A stretch of DNA of 44,382 bases from an uncultured Eubacteriales bacterium. GTDB taxonomy: Bacteria > Bacillota > Clostridia > Oscillospirales > Oscillospiraceae. The translations under genes and the position numbers were made by a program. Positions within the stretch are counted from its first letter, which is position 1. Each line of letters begins with the position of its first letter. The DNA lies in assembly GCA_900547405.1 (NCBI GenBank), contig URGL01000013.1:1-44382 (forward strand), given 5' to 3'. The notes beneath the pieces are model-generated. The model did not search any database and had not been told where the DNA came from. It was given only the letters and a program-made list of their open reading frames with translations. Below are positions 7,341-17,067 of the stretch, piece by piece.

Positions 7341-8549
7341 ATGCCCAAAACGGAGCGAAAAATTCTGGACCGGCTGATCCAATACCGTTACTGGCTCTTT
7401 CTGCTCGCCGCCACGGCCCTGGCCTGGCTGGCCCGGAAGGGCGGCATGGACCATTCCAGCCCGGATATGAACGTGTTCCTGGTGCCCTGGTACGAGCAGA
7501 TCGTAGAAAACGGCGGCTTCCGGGCCCTGGCCCAGGGCGTGGGGGACTACAATGTGCTGTATCAGGCCCTCATCTGCCTGTTCAGCTATATTCCCCTGGG
7601 GGGCATGTCTCCCATGTACCTATACAAGGCTGTGTCCATTTTCTTCGACTTTCTCCTGGCTCTGGTCTGCGGCTATGTGGCCGCCCGGGAGAAGGGGGAA
7701 GCCCTCCCCGGCAAGACCTTCTGCACCGCCTACGCCGTAGTGCTGATGATCCCCACTGTGATCCTCAATTCCTCCGTGTGGGGCCAGTGCGACAGCATGT
7801 ATACCTCGGTCTGCATCCTGGCGCTGTATCTGCTGTACCGGCAAAGGTACCCGGCCTCCTTCGCTTTGCTGGGCATTGCCTTCGGGCTGAAGCTGCAAAC
7901 GGTATTCATCCTGCCGGTGTACCTCTATTTTTACGTCTCCCGGAAAAACTTCTCCCTGGGATATTTCCTGCTGACTCTGGGGGTCTTCTGGGCCACCGGC
8001 ATCCCCGCCTACCTGGCAGGCCGTCCCCTGACGGCAGTCTTCGACATCTACGCCTACCAAACCACAGAGTACCCGGATATGATCAGCAACGCCCTGTCCA
8101 TCTGGTACTTCTTCTACCCCCGGTATCAGCATATGCGCCAGGCAGCCATTATTCTCACCGCCTTCCTGCTGGGGCTCTACCTCTTCTGGCTTTTGAACCA
8201 CGGCGGCAAGCTGAAAGAGACGCCCCTCAGCTTCTTCACCCTGGCCGCCTGGAGCGCCTGGACCTGCCTGCTGTTTTTGCCGGCCATGCACGACCGCTAC
8301 GGCTACCTGCTGGATGCTTTGCTGGTGCTGCTGTGCTTCCTGGACAGCAGATACGTCCGCTATGCCGCCCCCCAGATCCTGTGCTCCGGCGTGGTGTACA
8401 CGGGCTATTTATATGTATACATGTGGAACGAGAAAATGCCCTACGCCACCCCCATTGCCGCCGCCATGGCAAGCCTGGTGTCCTTCGGCATGTGGCTGCA
8501 CATGGGGCTGAGGGTGCTGCCCGGCTTTGTAGAGGAAGCGGCGGCATAA
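7341..8549 (+). CDS. Polytopic membrane glycosyltransferase-like protein (Gpi18/GT-C type)
   Basis: A 402-residue protein with about ten hydrophobic segments and a long first extracellular-type loop after the first segment. That loop carries SSPDMNVFLVPWYEQI and later GDYNVLYQ, which resembles the Gpi18-like mannosyltransferase group (COG5542); the acidic residue in SPDMN is a plausible catalytic base of the GT-C type. The start at 7341 is set by GGAGGAAAT; an earlier in-frame ATG at 7269 lies before the promoter. It would transfer a sugar from a lipid carrier outside the membrane, perhaps in glycan or glycolipid assembly. Donor and acceptor are unknown. Confidence 0.65.
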   Translation: MPKTERKILDRLIQYRYWLFLLAATALAWLARKGGMDHSSPDMNVFLVPWYEQIVENGGFRALAQGVGDYNVLYQALICLFSYIPLGGMSPMYLYKAVSIFFDFLLALVCGYVAAREKGEALPGKTFCTAYAVVLMIPTVILNSSVWGQCDSMYTSVCILALYLLYRQRYPASFALLGIAFGLKLQTVFILPVYLYFYVSRKNFSLGYFLLTLGVFWATGIPAYLAGRPLTAVFDIYAYQTTEYPDMISNALSIWYFFYPRYQHMRQAAIILTAFLLGLYLFWLLNHGGKLKETPLSFFTLAAWSAWTCLLFLPAMHDRYGYLLDALLVLLCFLDSRYVRYAAPQILCSGVVYTGYLYVYMWNEKMPYATPIAAAMASLVSFGMWLHMGLRVLPGFVEEAAA

Positions 8550-8567
8550 CCCTTCAAAAAACGCCGC

Positions 8568-8601
8568 AGGCGGAGACCTTTTTCCGGGTCTCCGCCTTTT
8601 T
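8568..8601. terminator. Bidirectional intrinsic terminator
   Basis: AGGCGGAGACC (8568-8578) pairs with GGTCTCCGCCT (8587-8597) and is followed by TTTTTG on the plus strand. A run of A residues before the left arm gives a U-rich tail on the minus strand as well. It sits between two convergent genes. Confidence 0.75.
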
Positions 8602-8602
8602 G

Positions 8603-9367
8603 TCACTCTATCCGGTACAGCCGCTTTCCGTTCTCATAGGTAATGGCCTGGGCCTCCTCCGGGGTGACCTCCCAGAGCGCCGCCAGGGCCTCTGCCATGC
8701 GGTAAAGCCGCCGAGGGTCGTTCCGCTGGCCTCGGAAGGGCTCCGGGGACATATAGGGGCAGTCCGTCTCCAGCACCACCCGGTCCCGGGGCACGGCCTG
8801 GGCCGCCTCCAAAGCCCGGCGGGCGTTTTTGAAGGTCAGTACCCCGGTAAAGCCCACATACCAGCCTTTGCTGACCAGCACCTTCGCCATCTCGGCGGAG
8901 CCGGAATAGCAGTGGAATACCCCGGTGACCTCCGGGAATTCCTCCACGATCTTCATGCCGTCCTCATGGGCCTCCCGCTCATGGACAATAACCGGGAGCT
9001 TCAGCTCCCCCGCCAGCTCCATCTGGGCCCGGAAGGCCCGCTTCTGGATATCCCGGGGAATATCCTCATAGTGGTAGTCCAGGCCGATCTCCCCAATGGC
9101 CACCACCTTGCTGTTCTCCCGGACCAGCTGCCGATACCGGTCCAGCGCAGCTTCATCCACCTCGTCCGCCGCGTCCGGGTGGGAGCCAACGGCGGCGTAA
9201 ATATAGCTGTATTCCCTGGCCAAAACGCAGGCCGCCTCGCTGGAGGCCAGGCTGCACCCCGGATTCACCAGCAGTCCGATGCCGCTCCCCGGCAAAGCCT
9301 CCAGCAGCGCCTCCCGGTCCCCGTCAAAAGCCCGGTCATCCATATGGGCATGGGTGTCAAATAACAT
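8603..9367 (-). CDS. tatD: TatD-family metal-dependent hydrolase / DNase
   Basis: A 254-residue TIM-barrel amidohydrolase-type enzyme. Visible metal ligands and family motifs are DTHAHMDD at the N-terminus (residues 4-11), GEIGLDYHY (about 92-100), IVHEREAHED, VFHCYSGS (about 151-158) and ETDCPYMSPEP (about 200-210). The family cleaves DNA as a 3'-5' exonuclease and has been linked to DNA repair and turnover. GGAAGGAG precedes the ATG at 9367. It directly follows the distal end of the CRISPR array but is a housekeeping gene in most Firmicutes, so a role in CRISPR function is not suggested. Confidence 0.92.
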   Translation of the reverse strand: MLFDTHAHMDDRAFDGDREALLEALPGSGIGLLVNPGCSLASSEAACVLAREYSYIYAAVGSHPDAADEVDEAALDRYRQLVRENSKVVAIGEIGLDYHYEDIPRDIQKRAFRAQMELAGELKLPVIVHEREAHEDGMKIVEEFPEVTGVFHCYSGSAEMAKVLVSKGWYVGFTGVLTFKNARRALEAAQAVPRDRVVLETDCPYMSPEPFRGQRNDPRRLYRMAEALAALWEVTPEEAQAITYENGKRLYRIE

Positions 9368-9440
9368 TGTGTGCTCCTTCCTGAGGCCAGGGCGGGGGCT
9401 GATTGCCCAAGTTGGTCTCTTGTGTGGTTATTATTTTATC

Positions 9441-9473
9441 TTGGATTGGGCTTCCTGTAAAGGGGGGAGGAAC
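9441..9473 (-). repeat. Heavily decayed terminal CRISPR repeat
   Basis: Exactly one period (67 bp) before the first recognisable repeat there is a 33-bp segment whose last 12 bases (GGGGGGAGGAAC) are identical to the end of the adjacent repeat at 9508-9540. The rest has diverged. The 34-bp interval 9474-9507 has spacer length. It reads as the oldest, dying unit of the array. Confidence 0.6.
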
Positions 9474-9507
9474 ACAAAGAATGGTTCCAATTAAGCGGGA
9501 TAAAGGA

Positions 9508-12500
9508 ATTTCAATCCCCCCTCCCCGTGGGGGGAGGAACCCACAAATGGCAATAGCAGCAGCAATAATGTTAAATTTCAATCCGCCCTCCCCGTGGGGG
9601 GAGGGACATATAGACCTTGCCATACCCAACAATATCGAAGCATTTCAATCCACTCTCCCCGTGTGGGGAGGGACGAAATCAAGCGGACCGGCAGAACACA
9701 GTTTACCTTATTTCAATCCACCCTCCCCCGTGTGGGGAGGGACCGACCATTTTCTTCGTTGCTTCGTCCGTGTTGTTATTTCAATCCACCCTCCCCGTGA
9801 GGGGAGGGACCGCATGGCCCGGTAGATCGTTTTGTTGATATCCTGATTTCAATCCACCTTCCCCGTAAGGGGAGGGACACAGAGGGCCGCGGAGGACGCA
9901 AAGACCAAAGCGATTTCAATCCACCCTCCCCGTGTGGGGAGGGACGCGGACGCTTCTGCCTGCCCGGCACTGGTTTCTGTTTCAATCCACCCTCCCCGTG
10001 TGGGGAGCGACCCTACCTGAAAGTGACTGCCGGAACGATTCTCTCATTTCAATCCACCCTCCCCGTGTGGGGAGGGACCAATCTGAGCGTATCTATCGAT
10101 TACGCCATTGAGATTTCAATCCACCCTCCCCGTGTGGGGAGCGACACTTCCGCCTGGGCCTTTTCCGGCGTAACGGATTGGATTTCAATCCACGCTCCCC
10201 GTGTGGGGAGCGACTATCGCATCTCAGAGATTTCGTCAAGATCAAGATTATTTCAATCCACGCTCCCCGTGTGGGGAGCGACTTAAACATCATCCTTATT
10301 TATTAAGGGCTACCGGATTTCAATCCACGCTCCCCGTGTGGGGAGCGACATCAAGTAAGGCAGCCACAACGACCCCGGTCAAACATTTCAATCCACGCTC
10401 CCCGTGTGGGGAGCGACGAGTCTATTTGGTCTCATGGCTTTGTGCAGCTCTCTATTTCAATCCACGCTCCCCGTGTGGGGAGCGACCAACTGCAATTGCC
10501 GTTGCCCGTAAAGCCAATTTCCGATTTCAATCCACGCTCCCCGTGTGGGGAGCGACCCAGCCTCCTCAAGATTACTGCCATTGATGGAGATATTTCAATC
10601 CACGCTCCCCGTGTGGGGAGCGACATGATGCCTCGTGTTTGGTCAACGATGGTATGTTCTATTTCAATCCACGCTCCCCGTGTGGGGAGCGACGTGCCGG
10701 GCTCAATATATGTCGGCCCCTGGGTGATTTCAATCCACGCTCCCCGTGTGGGGAGCGACTATTTCAAATCAGAAAAAAAATGTGGGGAGGAAAATTTCAA
10801 TCCACGCTCCCCGTGTGGGGAGCGACTTTGCAGCATCAGACCAATAATTCTTGATCAAAGTATTTCAATCCACGCTCCCCGTGTGGGGAGCGACCATACC
10901 AAGGCATTGCAATTCAACCTTTACGGAAGATTTCAATCCACGCTCCCCGTGTGGGGAGCGACCATTAAAATTAGGGTATTCTGTGTCTGTTAGTTTAAAT
11001 TTCAATCCACGCTCCCCGTGTGGGGAGCGACCAATTCTCATAGCGCCCTGGGCAATAGCCTTGCCAATTTCAATCCACGCTCCCCGTGTGGGGAGCGACG
11101 AGAGCCTGGCTTGCACAGTCCATGAACTGGATTATTTCAATCCACGCTCCCCGTGTGGGGAGCGACCTTTTTTTGTGTATAATGTAGATACAAACTTAAA
11201 GATTTCAATCCACGCTCCCCGTGTGGGGAGCGACCCGACAGAGCGGAGCCGGATAGACGTACCATCATAAATTTCAATCCACGCTCCCCGTGTGGGGAGC
11301 GACAGCGGCCAGCAGCAGCACGACCAGAGGAGGAACCAATTTCAATCCACGCTCCCCGTGTGGGGAGCGACCAGTTCCGCCGCTTTTGTCTGCACTGATA
11401 TCAACAATTTCAATCCACGCTCCCCGTGTGGGGAGCGACGGTGCTATACATCTTAGGGCTGAAAAGTTTCCCAATTTCAATCCACGCTCCCCGTGTGGGG
11501 AGCGACCGGATATCCACTTTCAAGGCTTTAGCAGCACCAGATTTCAATCCACGCTCCCCGTGTGGGGAGCGACTGATCTTATCCTTTTGCACGATCTGGG
11601 TATTTCGATTTCAATCCACGCTCCCCGTGTGGGGAGCGACATGGAATACATCTGTACAGGGGCAGGATCAGCAATTTCAATCCACGCTCCCCGTGTGGGG
11701 AGCGACAGAAGAAGAAGGGGCCTGTGGTGCTGGAGTGCGATTTCAATCCACGCTCCCCGTGTGGGGAGCGACCGCCATGTTACTAGCCGTAGGAACAACC
11801 GTTTTGGATTTCAATCCACGCTCCCCGTGTGGGGAGCGACCGTCCACTCCGCCGGGAATTTCTTTGCCAGCGTCAATTTCAATCCACGCTCCCCGTGTGG
11901 GGAGCGACCGGCCAAGGCCAAAGTAGAAAGCCGGAGACGAACGATTTCAATCCACGCTCCCCGTGTGGGGAGCGACCGGTGGCAGGACAAGAACAACGCC
12001 TATCTGCAGATTTCAATCCACGCTCCCCGTGTGGGGAGCGACAAGAAAGCGCCGGATATCCGCCTGCCCAAGATTATTTCAATCCACGCTCCCCGTGTGG
12101 GGAGCGACTTTTTGATGGTGTGGGCCAGTTTGTCCACGGTATCATTTCAATCCACGCTCCCCGTGTGGGGAGCGACCATATCCCCCGCCATGTTTACCGG
12201 CCAGATAAACCGATTTCAATCCACGCTCCCCGTGTGGGGAGCGACATTTTGGCAAGACCGTATTCCTGACCCGCAAGGAGATTTCAATCCACGCTCCCCG
12301 TGTGGGGAGCGACCGGATCCAGGAAGTGCTGCGGGGAAACATAAGCATTTCAATCCACGCTCCCCGTGTGGGGAGCGACACCAGCCCACAATACTCCCGC
12401 AGCTCAGAGATGCTATTTCAATCCACGCTCCCCGTGTGGGGAGCGACTCTTACGGATGAACAGGCCGAACACATATTGGAAATTTCAATCCACGCTCCCC

Positions 12501-15500
12501 GTGTGGGGAGCGACCTCCACATATCCCTCCACAGGAGAAAGCATGGAAATTTCAATCCACGCTCCCCGTGTGGGGAGCGACGGACGAGGTGAACGAGGCC
12601 TGCCGGATGGGTATGATTTCAATCCACGCTCCCCGTGTGGGGAGCGACTGGTTCGACCACATTCGATATGCCTGTTGCAACGATTTCAATCCACGCTCCC
12701 CGTGTGGGGAGCGACTGGCCCGCTCCTCACCGCATGGAAGCATCCTATAATTTCAATCCACGCTCCCCGTGTGGGGAGCGACCATTTCCGGCGGCAAAGA
12801 TTCCGGGGTTATCACGATTTCAATCCACGCTCCCCGTGTGGGGAGCGACCCCACATCGATTTTCACGGAAAGCTGGATCTGTCTATTTCAATCCACGCTC
12901 CCCGTGTGGGGAGCGACGCTGATCGCAAATAGCAAGGCCACCGCCGTGATGATTTCAATCCACGCTCCCCGTGTGGGGAGCGACCACAGGTCCACCGGTC
13001 TCCAGGGAAAAAGTTGTGATTTCAATCCACGCTCCCCGTGTGGGGAGCGACCGATTGCACCGTTACACACTGGATGCCACTCCCTATTTCAATCCACGCT
13101 CCCCGTGTGGGGAGCGACTACCGCATCAGCTGTGGAAATTAACACGAACCTATTTCAATCCACGCTCCCCGTGTGGGGAGCGACGGGAAAGGTTTTGCGG
13201 AAGTTTTTGCCCAAAAAAATTTCAATCCACGCTCCCCGTGTGGGGAGCGACCAGCCATGGCCATTGACCTGGGGCTATCCTTAGATATTTCAATCCACGC
13301 TCCCCGTGTGGGGAGCGACCAAAGGCCCACGACACTGCCGCCGGAAGAGCCAAATTTCAATCCACGCTCCCCGTGTGGGGAGGGACCTGATGTGATTCTG
13401 GAAACACGCCGGATCTACGCAATTTCAATCCACGCTCCCCGTGTGGGGAGCGACAAGAGCTGGTTATCTCCTTTGGGGCCAATGATAAATTTCAATCCAC
13501 GCTCCCCGTGTGGGGAGCGACCGCAACGCCGTAATCCAGGGCCGGGATGCCGGTATTTCAATCCACGCTCCCCGTGTGGGGAGCGACTTTCCCGGAAGTT
13601 GTCTTTGATGTAGGAGATATGATTTCAATCCACGCTCCCCGTGTGGGGAGCGACCCTTGGATGCTCAGCGAGCTTCAGGACTCCACCAGGGATTTCAATC
13701 CACGCTCCCCGTGTGGGGAGCGACAGAACCCGGCCCAGCTGTGGAACCGGTGTGTGTATATTTCAATCCACGCTCCCCGTGTGGGGAGCGACATGAAGAC
13801 ACCCGAAAGGGAATACAAACGGAAGATTTCAATCCACGCTCCCCGTGTGGGGAGCGACAGCAACCATCTCACCCTGGAAAACTGCTCCATCAATTTCAAT
13901 CCACGCTCCCCGTGTGGGGAGCGACGCCCGTTTTTCCGCTACCCCGGGGGGTGGGGTCCTCATTTCAATCCACGCTCCCCGTGTGGGGAGCGACCTTTGA
14001 CCCCACTGTTGACAATGGGCAGCCTGTGAATTTCAATCCACGCTCCCCGTGTGGGGAGCGACCGGCCAGAAAGCAGCTGGAGCTGACGAGGCCGGATATT
14101 TCAATCCACGCTCCCCGTGTGGGGAGCGACCAGCATGGGCCGCTACAGCCGGGCCGATGCCAAGATTTCAATCCACGCTCCCCGTGTGGGGAGCGACTCT
14201 CCCGGCTGGTGATCCTGGCCGGCATCAATATTATTTCAATCCACGCTCCCCGTGTGGGGAGCGACTTTTCAGCTCTGTGTCTCCGTCCCCCGCCTGGTTA
14301 TTTCAATCCACGCTCCCCGTGTGGGGAGCGACTAATGCGCCACTCATACAGGCCGCCGTGAGAAAAGATTTCAATCCACGCTCCCCGTGTGGGGAGCGAC
14401 CGGCGGACACAGCGTCCAACAGCTTGGCCTCGGTGAATTTCAATCCACGCTCCCCGTGTGGGGAGCGACGATGTCCAAAGCGCCACGGCACTCTCCATCT
14501 GCAATTTCAATCCACGCTCCCCGTGTGGGGAGCGACGGTATGTGGGCGGACATTATCACTAAACGAGGAGGATTTCAATCCACGCTCCCCGTGTGGGGAG
14601 CGACTGGTAACGATTTTGGCATTGTGGATCAATGCTATATTTCAATCCACGCTCCCCGTGTGGGGAGCGACGCGGCCGTCAAAAACGCAGGGGCCTTTGT
14701 TGGATATTTCAATCCACGCTCCCCGTGTGGGGAGCGACCCCGGAAATTCCGGGATCTTACAGTATTTCGAAAATTTCAATCCACGCTCCCCGTGTGGGGA
14801 GCGACCGAAGGCCGTAAACCTGCCCGGTCGAACTTACAATTTCAATCCACGCTCCCCGTGTGGGGAGCGACCCGTAGTGGCACTCTGGGCGCCGATATCA
14901 CCGAATTTCAATCCACGCTCCCCGTGTGGGGAGCGACTTCAGCCTCATCTCCATCAATAGAAGTGATTTTATTTCAATCCACGCTCCCCGTGTGGGGAGC
15001 GACTCACCGAGCTTGCAATCCGTTCCGGAATTCCCTGTATTTCAATCCACGCTCCCCGTGTGGGGAGCGACTGCTGATATTCGGAGAATACGGCGAGGCG
15101 TGCCGATTTCAATCCACGCTCCCCGTGTGGGGAGCGACCGATGTTTGCAACGGCGGTAAACCGTATAAGGTATTTCAATCCACGCTCCCCGTGTGGGGAG
15201 CGACCATTCTGCATACAGCTGATGTTTGCGGTGATCTATTTCAATCCACGCTCCCCGTGTGGGGAGCGACTCGTCAAGCGATATCAGAATTTTAGATTTT
15301 CAGGATTTCAATCCACGCTCCCCGTGTGGGGAGCGACGTGCCTTGCATCGCTGATAATTTTGCAGATTTCATATTTCAATCCACGCTCCCCGTGTGGGGA
15401 GCGACTCCGGTGACCTGCTGGAATTCCGGATGATGTTTATTTCAATCCACGCTCCCCGTGTGGGGAGCGACTCTTTTTTCCCGGTGGTGGGTGCCCCTGC

Positions 15501-15539
15501 ATCTTTATTTCAATCCACGCTCCCCGTGTGGGGAGCGAC
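9508..15539 (-). CRISPR. Type I-C CRISPR array, 90 repeats and 89 spacers
   Basis: Ninety 33-bp repeats were counted by start position from 9508 to 15507, with a mean period of 67.4 bp and spacers mostly 33-37 bp. On the minus (crRNA) strand the consensus begins GTCGCTCCCC, has an ACAC loop, then GGGGAGC, and ends GTGGATTGAAAT. This is the type I-C repeat: an 8-bp stem (CGCTCCCC/GGGGAGCG) and a 3' end giving an 11-nt crRNA handle after Cas5 cleavage. Transcription is from the leader at the high-coordinate end, the same direction as the cas genes. Repeats 1-10 (9508-10145) are degenerate and are therefore the leader-distal, oldest part; repeats 11-90 are nearly identical, apart from one GGAGGGAC variant at 13354. 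The many short ORFs through the array, with repeating NPRSPCGER or STLPVWGAT residues, are artefacts of the 67-bp periodicity. Confidence 0.99.
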
Positions 15540-15740
15540 AGCAAAGGTGCACAGTTTTTGAGTGTGACCTTTGGCGAAAAAAGAGAATTTTAGGGATTTT
15601 CCCAGTAAAACAGGAGATGTGGCGTGAAGTTGGCGGGTAATTACGACCTGCTAGGGAGGGAAATTGCTGTGCGAACCTGGCGGGATTCTCTGGGCACTGA
15701 GGGTTCGCAAAGACATACGCCGGAGCACTCGGTCCGGAGA
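15540..15740 (-). promoter_or_regulatory. CRISPR leader
   Basis: A 201-bp non-coding region separates cas2 from the first repeat. It should hold the array promoter and the signals used for leader-proximal integration. Visible structure includes an inverted repeat right next to the first repeat (CAAAGGT..ACCTTTG on the minus strand, 15542-15574) and GCGAACC/GGTTCGC (15671-15677 and 15712-15718), which may act as a terminator for cas2. No convincing -35/-10 pair was identified for the array transcript. Confidence 0.8.
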
Positions 15741-16031
15741 TTATAGGATCAGAGTGTCCTCCGGCAGATAAGTGGTCTTTGCCCCGAAATGCTCCACCTT
15801 TTTCTCGTACTGGTTGCCAAGATAGTAAAAGCGCAGGCTATCCTTCTCCGGATCCATGATGGACAAGAGCTTGGCTTGCAGCATCCGGCACTGACCGGCA
15901 TCCAGCAGACACTCAAACACGGAATTTTGCACCCTTTGGCCGTGGTCTACGCACTTTTTCGCAATCTGCCGCAGACGTTTGCGCCCGGCGGCATCCTCAG
16001 TGTTTACATCGTAAGTAATCAATACCAGCAT
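15741..16031 (-). CDS. cas2: CRISPR-associated endonuclease Cas2
   Basis: A 96-residue ferredoxin-fold subunit of the Cas1-Cas2 integrase that inserts new spacers at the leader end. The N-terminus MLVLITYDVNTED carries the conserved strand with Asp8; RVQNSVFECLLD and RFYYLG are the next family motifs. ATG at 16031 was chosen because it gives the canonical Cas2 N-terminus; an in-frame ATG at 16076 would add 15 residues that overlap cas1. It starts 4 bp after the cas1 stop codon and is the last gene of the operon, next to the leader. Confidence 0.96.
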   Translation of the reverse strand: MLVLITYDVNTEDAAGRKRLRQIAKKCVDHGQRVQNSVFECLLDAGQCRMLQAKLLSIMDPEKDSLRFYYLGNQYEKKVEHFGAKTTYLPEDTLIL

Positions 16032-16035
16032 AATA

Positions 16036-17067
16036 TCACTTCCATAAAAAGGGAGGATAGGCGTCCAAATCCCCACGAATCAGTCGGGCCAGCAGCAGTG
16101 CCTGGACATAGGGCACCATGCCCCAGCTCATTTTCTCCCCAAGATAGGGGTGGGTTAGGGTATCCCGCTTCCGTTCCTGCCAGGTTTTCAGGAATTTCCG
16201 CCGCCCATCATCCGACAGCAGCACTGCGCCGCTGCTCTGAAGCTGAAAATCTTCAGGGCGGATCATCCGATTGTTCACCAGGGTCAGAACAAACCGATCC
16301 GCCATACAGGGGCGAAGCTCCTCCATCAAATCCAGAGCCAATGACTGCCGCCCAGGACGATCCCGGTGGAGGAAGCCCACATAGCTGTCCAGCCCCACAC
16401 TTTCCAGAGCACTGGCGCAGTCGTGGGCTAACAGACTGTAGGCAAAGGACAGCATGGCATTCACCCGATCCAGTGGTGGTCGGCGGCTACGGCCCCGGAA
16501 GAAGAAGTCCTCCTTCCGATTCAGAAGCATGTGGTCGAACACTTCAAAATAGGTAGTGGCAGCTACGCCCTCCAACCCCCGAAGGGTGTCCGGGTCAGAA
16601 ACTGTGAGGATCTGAGGGAGCAGGCTACGAATGTTGGCGGCAGTTGTTTCCAGCCCACAATCCTGAACCCGGGGTGCGTGATCTCGCAGGGTGCGCTGGA
16701 TGCTGGCGGCCCCGTTGCTCAGCTTGCCGAAAATCATGGTTCGAGCAATTTCACAGCAGCGTGCCGGATCGTCGGCAATCCGGTACTGCTCCCGACGAAG
16801 AAGTACGTTCCCGCCGGTTTCCCCGCAGACCCGGGCAAGGAACCGTCCCCGGGGTGAACAGAAGGCCAGACCGATTCCCGCTTCGGCGCACTTGCCCATG
16901 AGGGCGGGAGAGGCGCCGGAATAGGAGAAGCTGACGATGGATTGCAGAGTATGCAGGGGATACCGGGCAATTACCTCCTTGTCCCGGTTTGCCAGCACAT
17001 TCTCCCCATCCAGGGAGAGGTAAATGTCCTCGGAGGTAACGAACAGAGTGTTCAGCAACTGCTTCAT
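16036..17067 (-). CDS. cas1: CRISPR-associated integrase Cas1 (type I-C)
   Basis: A 343-residue catalytic subunit of spacer integration. The start at 17067 (MKQLLNTLFV) overlaps the cas4 stop (ATGA) and matches the usual type I-C N-terminus; the open frame upstream to 17358 lies within cas4 and is not used. An N-terminal beta domain (residues 1 to about 80) is followed by the alpha-helical domain with the metal-binding residues: Glu166 (RGLEGVAA), His234 (GFLHRDRPGR) and the acidic cluster Asp246/Glu249 (LALDLMEELRP). All key positions are intact, so adaptation is probably functional, in keeping with the nearly identical leader-proximal repeats. Confidence 0.97.
   Translation of the reverse strand: MKQLLNTLFVTSEDIYLSLDGENVLANRDKEVIARYPLHTLQSIVSFSYSGASPALMGKCAEAGIGLAFCSPRGRFLARVCGETGGNVLLRREQYRIADDPARCCEIARTMIFGKLSNGAASIQRTLRDHAPRVQDCGLETTAANIRSLLPQILTVSDPDTLRGLEGVAATTYFEVFDHMLLNRKEDFFFRGRSRRPPLDRVNAMLSFAYSLLAHDCASALESVGLDSYVGFLHRDRPGRQSLALDLMEELRPCMADRFVLTLVNNRMIRPEDFQLQSSGAVLLSDDGRRKFLKTWQERKRDTLTHPYLGEKMSWGMVPYVQALLLARLIRGDLDAYPPFLWK

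Noticed and set aside
8603..9367. TatD as an accessory CRISPR nuclease because it adjoins the array
   Set aside because: It is at the leader-distal end, separated by decaying repeats, and is a common housekeeping gene with normal motifs.
9594..15640. Dozens of 60-390-residue ORFs with repeated NPRSPCGER, STLPVWGAT or ISIHAPRVGSD segments
   Set aside because: They are translations of the 33-bp CRISPR repeat and its spacers; the period and frame shifts follow the array, and none has a ribosome binding site of its own.
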